Shown in pieces: positions 54,827 to 54,996 of a stretch of 54,996 nt of DNA. A model generated the notes under the pieces. That model ran no database searches. It saw nothing but the letters and a program-made list of their open reading frames with translations, and was not told the DNA's origin. Numbering within the stretch: position 1 is the first letter of the stretch; each line of letters opens with the position of its first letter. The stretch is from contig URAJ01000011.1 in the NCBI GenBank assembly GCA_900545715.1, positions 1-54,996 of the forward strand. Direction: 5' to 3'. This DNA comes from an uncultured Opitutales bacterium. Lineage in GTDB: Bacteria > Verrucomicrobiota > Verrucomicrobiia > Opitutales > Intestinicryptomonadaceae. A program made the translations under genes and the position numbers.

Positions 54827-54898
54827 GGACCGCTAGCTCAACGGTAGAGCAGTTGCCTTTTAAGCAATTGGTTCGGGGTTCAAATCCCCGGCGGTCTA
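54827..54898 (+). tRNA. tRNA-Lys (anticodon TTT)
   Basis: 72 bases forming a full cloverleaf: acceptor GGACCGC paired with GCGGTCT (one G-T), D arm GCTC/GAGC, anticodon stem GTTGC/GCAAT around loop CTTTTAA with anticodon TTT at 54859-54861, and T arm CGGGG/CCCCG with loop TTCAAAT. Discriminator A. The 3' CCA is not encoded. Followed by a terminator. Confidence 0.96.
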
Positions 54899-54910
54899 CG
54901 GCTTAAGAAT

Positions 54911-54940
54911 AAAGGCTTTCCACTCGGAAAGCCTTTTTTT
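54911..54940 (+). terminator. Rho-independent terminator after tRNA-Lys
   Basis: Stem AAGGCTTTCC / GGAAAGCCTT with a four-base loop and seven T residues, 12 bases past the tRNA. Confidence 0.88.
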
Positions 54941-54996
54941 ATGGGGTCAACACCAAAGGTTGTGGAATAGGTTGATTTTTTAGATTTGTCTTTCAT

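Noticed and set aside
54941..54996. Open minus-strand frame starting at the window edge
   Set aside because: It would run through the tRNA terminator and the tRNA itself, and the translation shows no family resemblance.

Overview
The window looks like chromosomal DNA of a Gram-negative bacterium from the Planctomycetota-Verrucomicrobiota-Lentisphaerota assemblage, most likely an Opitutae-type verrucomicrobium. This is an inference from gene content. The pointers are a hydrazine-synthase-alpha-like dihaem protein, a Tat-exported Gfo/Idh/MocA oxidoreductase, an EpsI/exosortase pair, an Mla-type lipid transporter, a bacterial B-family DNA polymerase, and a zinc-ribbon GTPase with a GAP1-like partner. 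Base composition is moderate in the housekeeping parts. It falls sharply towards AT in the last 8 kb, where the genes also change character.

Layout. 147-6372 is a tight four-gene operon: an FHA-like/zinc-ribbon/P-loop GTPase, a GAP1-like membrane-anchored partner, a 917-residue membrane coiled-coil protein and a small GYF-like membrane protein. It is the best candidate here for a poorly described system. 6433-9775 holds nadK, two membrane proteins and pdxH. 9873-12227 (minus) is the HzsA-like dihaem protein. 12333-16913 is one operon of MlaE-, MlaF- and MlaD-like lipid transport genes, an auxiliary lipoprotein and fabD, closed by a clear terminator. 17132-20070 (minus) holds an NhaD antiporter, a repeat-bearing spacer and an ECF sigma factor with its likely anti-sigma partner. 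20125-23373 (minus) is a very large secreted clan-A-type glycoside hydrolase.

23549-29748 is a tripartite RND efflux operon (adaptor, pump, outer-membrane lipoprotein), ended by a terminator. 29868-31595 is an insulated EpsI plus exosortase unit between two terminators. 31683-37691 (minus) carries the Gfo/Idh/MocA oxidoreductase, then folE2, a membrane protein, an RluA-type pseudouridine synthase, a TonB/TolA-like protein and Maf. 37705-46939 contains an ABC ATPase, a secreted beta-helix protein, ymdB and adk (minus), a B-family DNA polymerase whose exonuclease motif looks eroded, hisD and an orphan histidine kinase.

47031-53471 is an accessory-looking stretch: an Asn/Gly pentapeptide-repeat protein, a 1105-residue exported Sel1-repeat protein and a transmembrane Ser/Thr kinase ending in Sel1 repeats, separated by gene-poor AT-rich DNA. 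The window ends with an acyl-ACP thioesterase and a tRNA-Lys.

On expression, several transcription units (nadK, EpsI, hisD and the Sel1 protein) have a recognisable -35/-10 pair whose -10 box ends only 5 to 9 bases before the ATG. This suggests leaderless or nearly leaderless mRNAs. Shine-Dalgarno sequences are weak or absent at many starts, although a few (12333, 14397, 28186, 37705) have one that helps fix the start.
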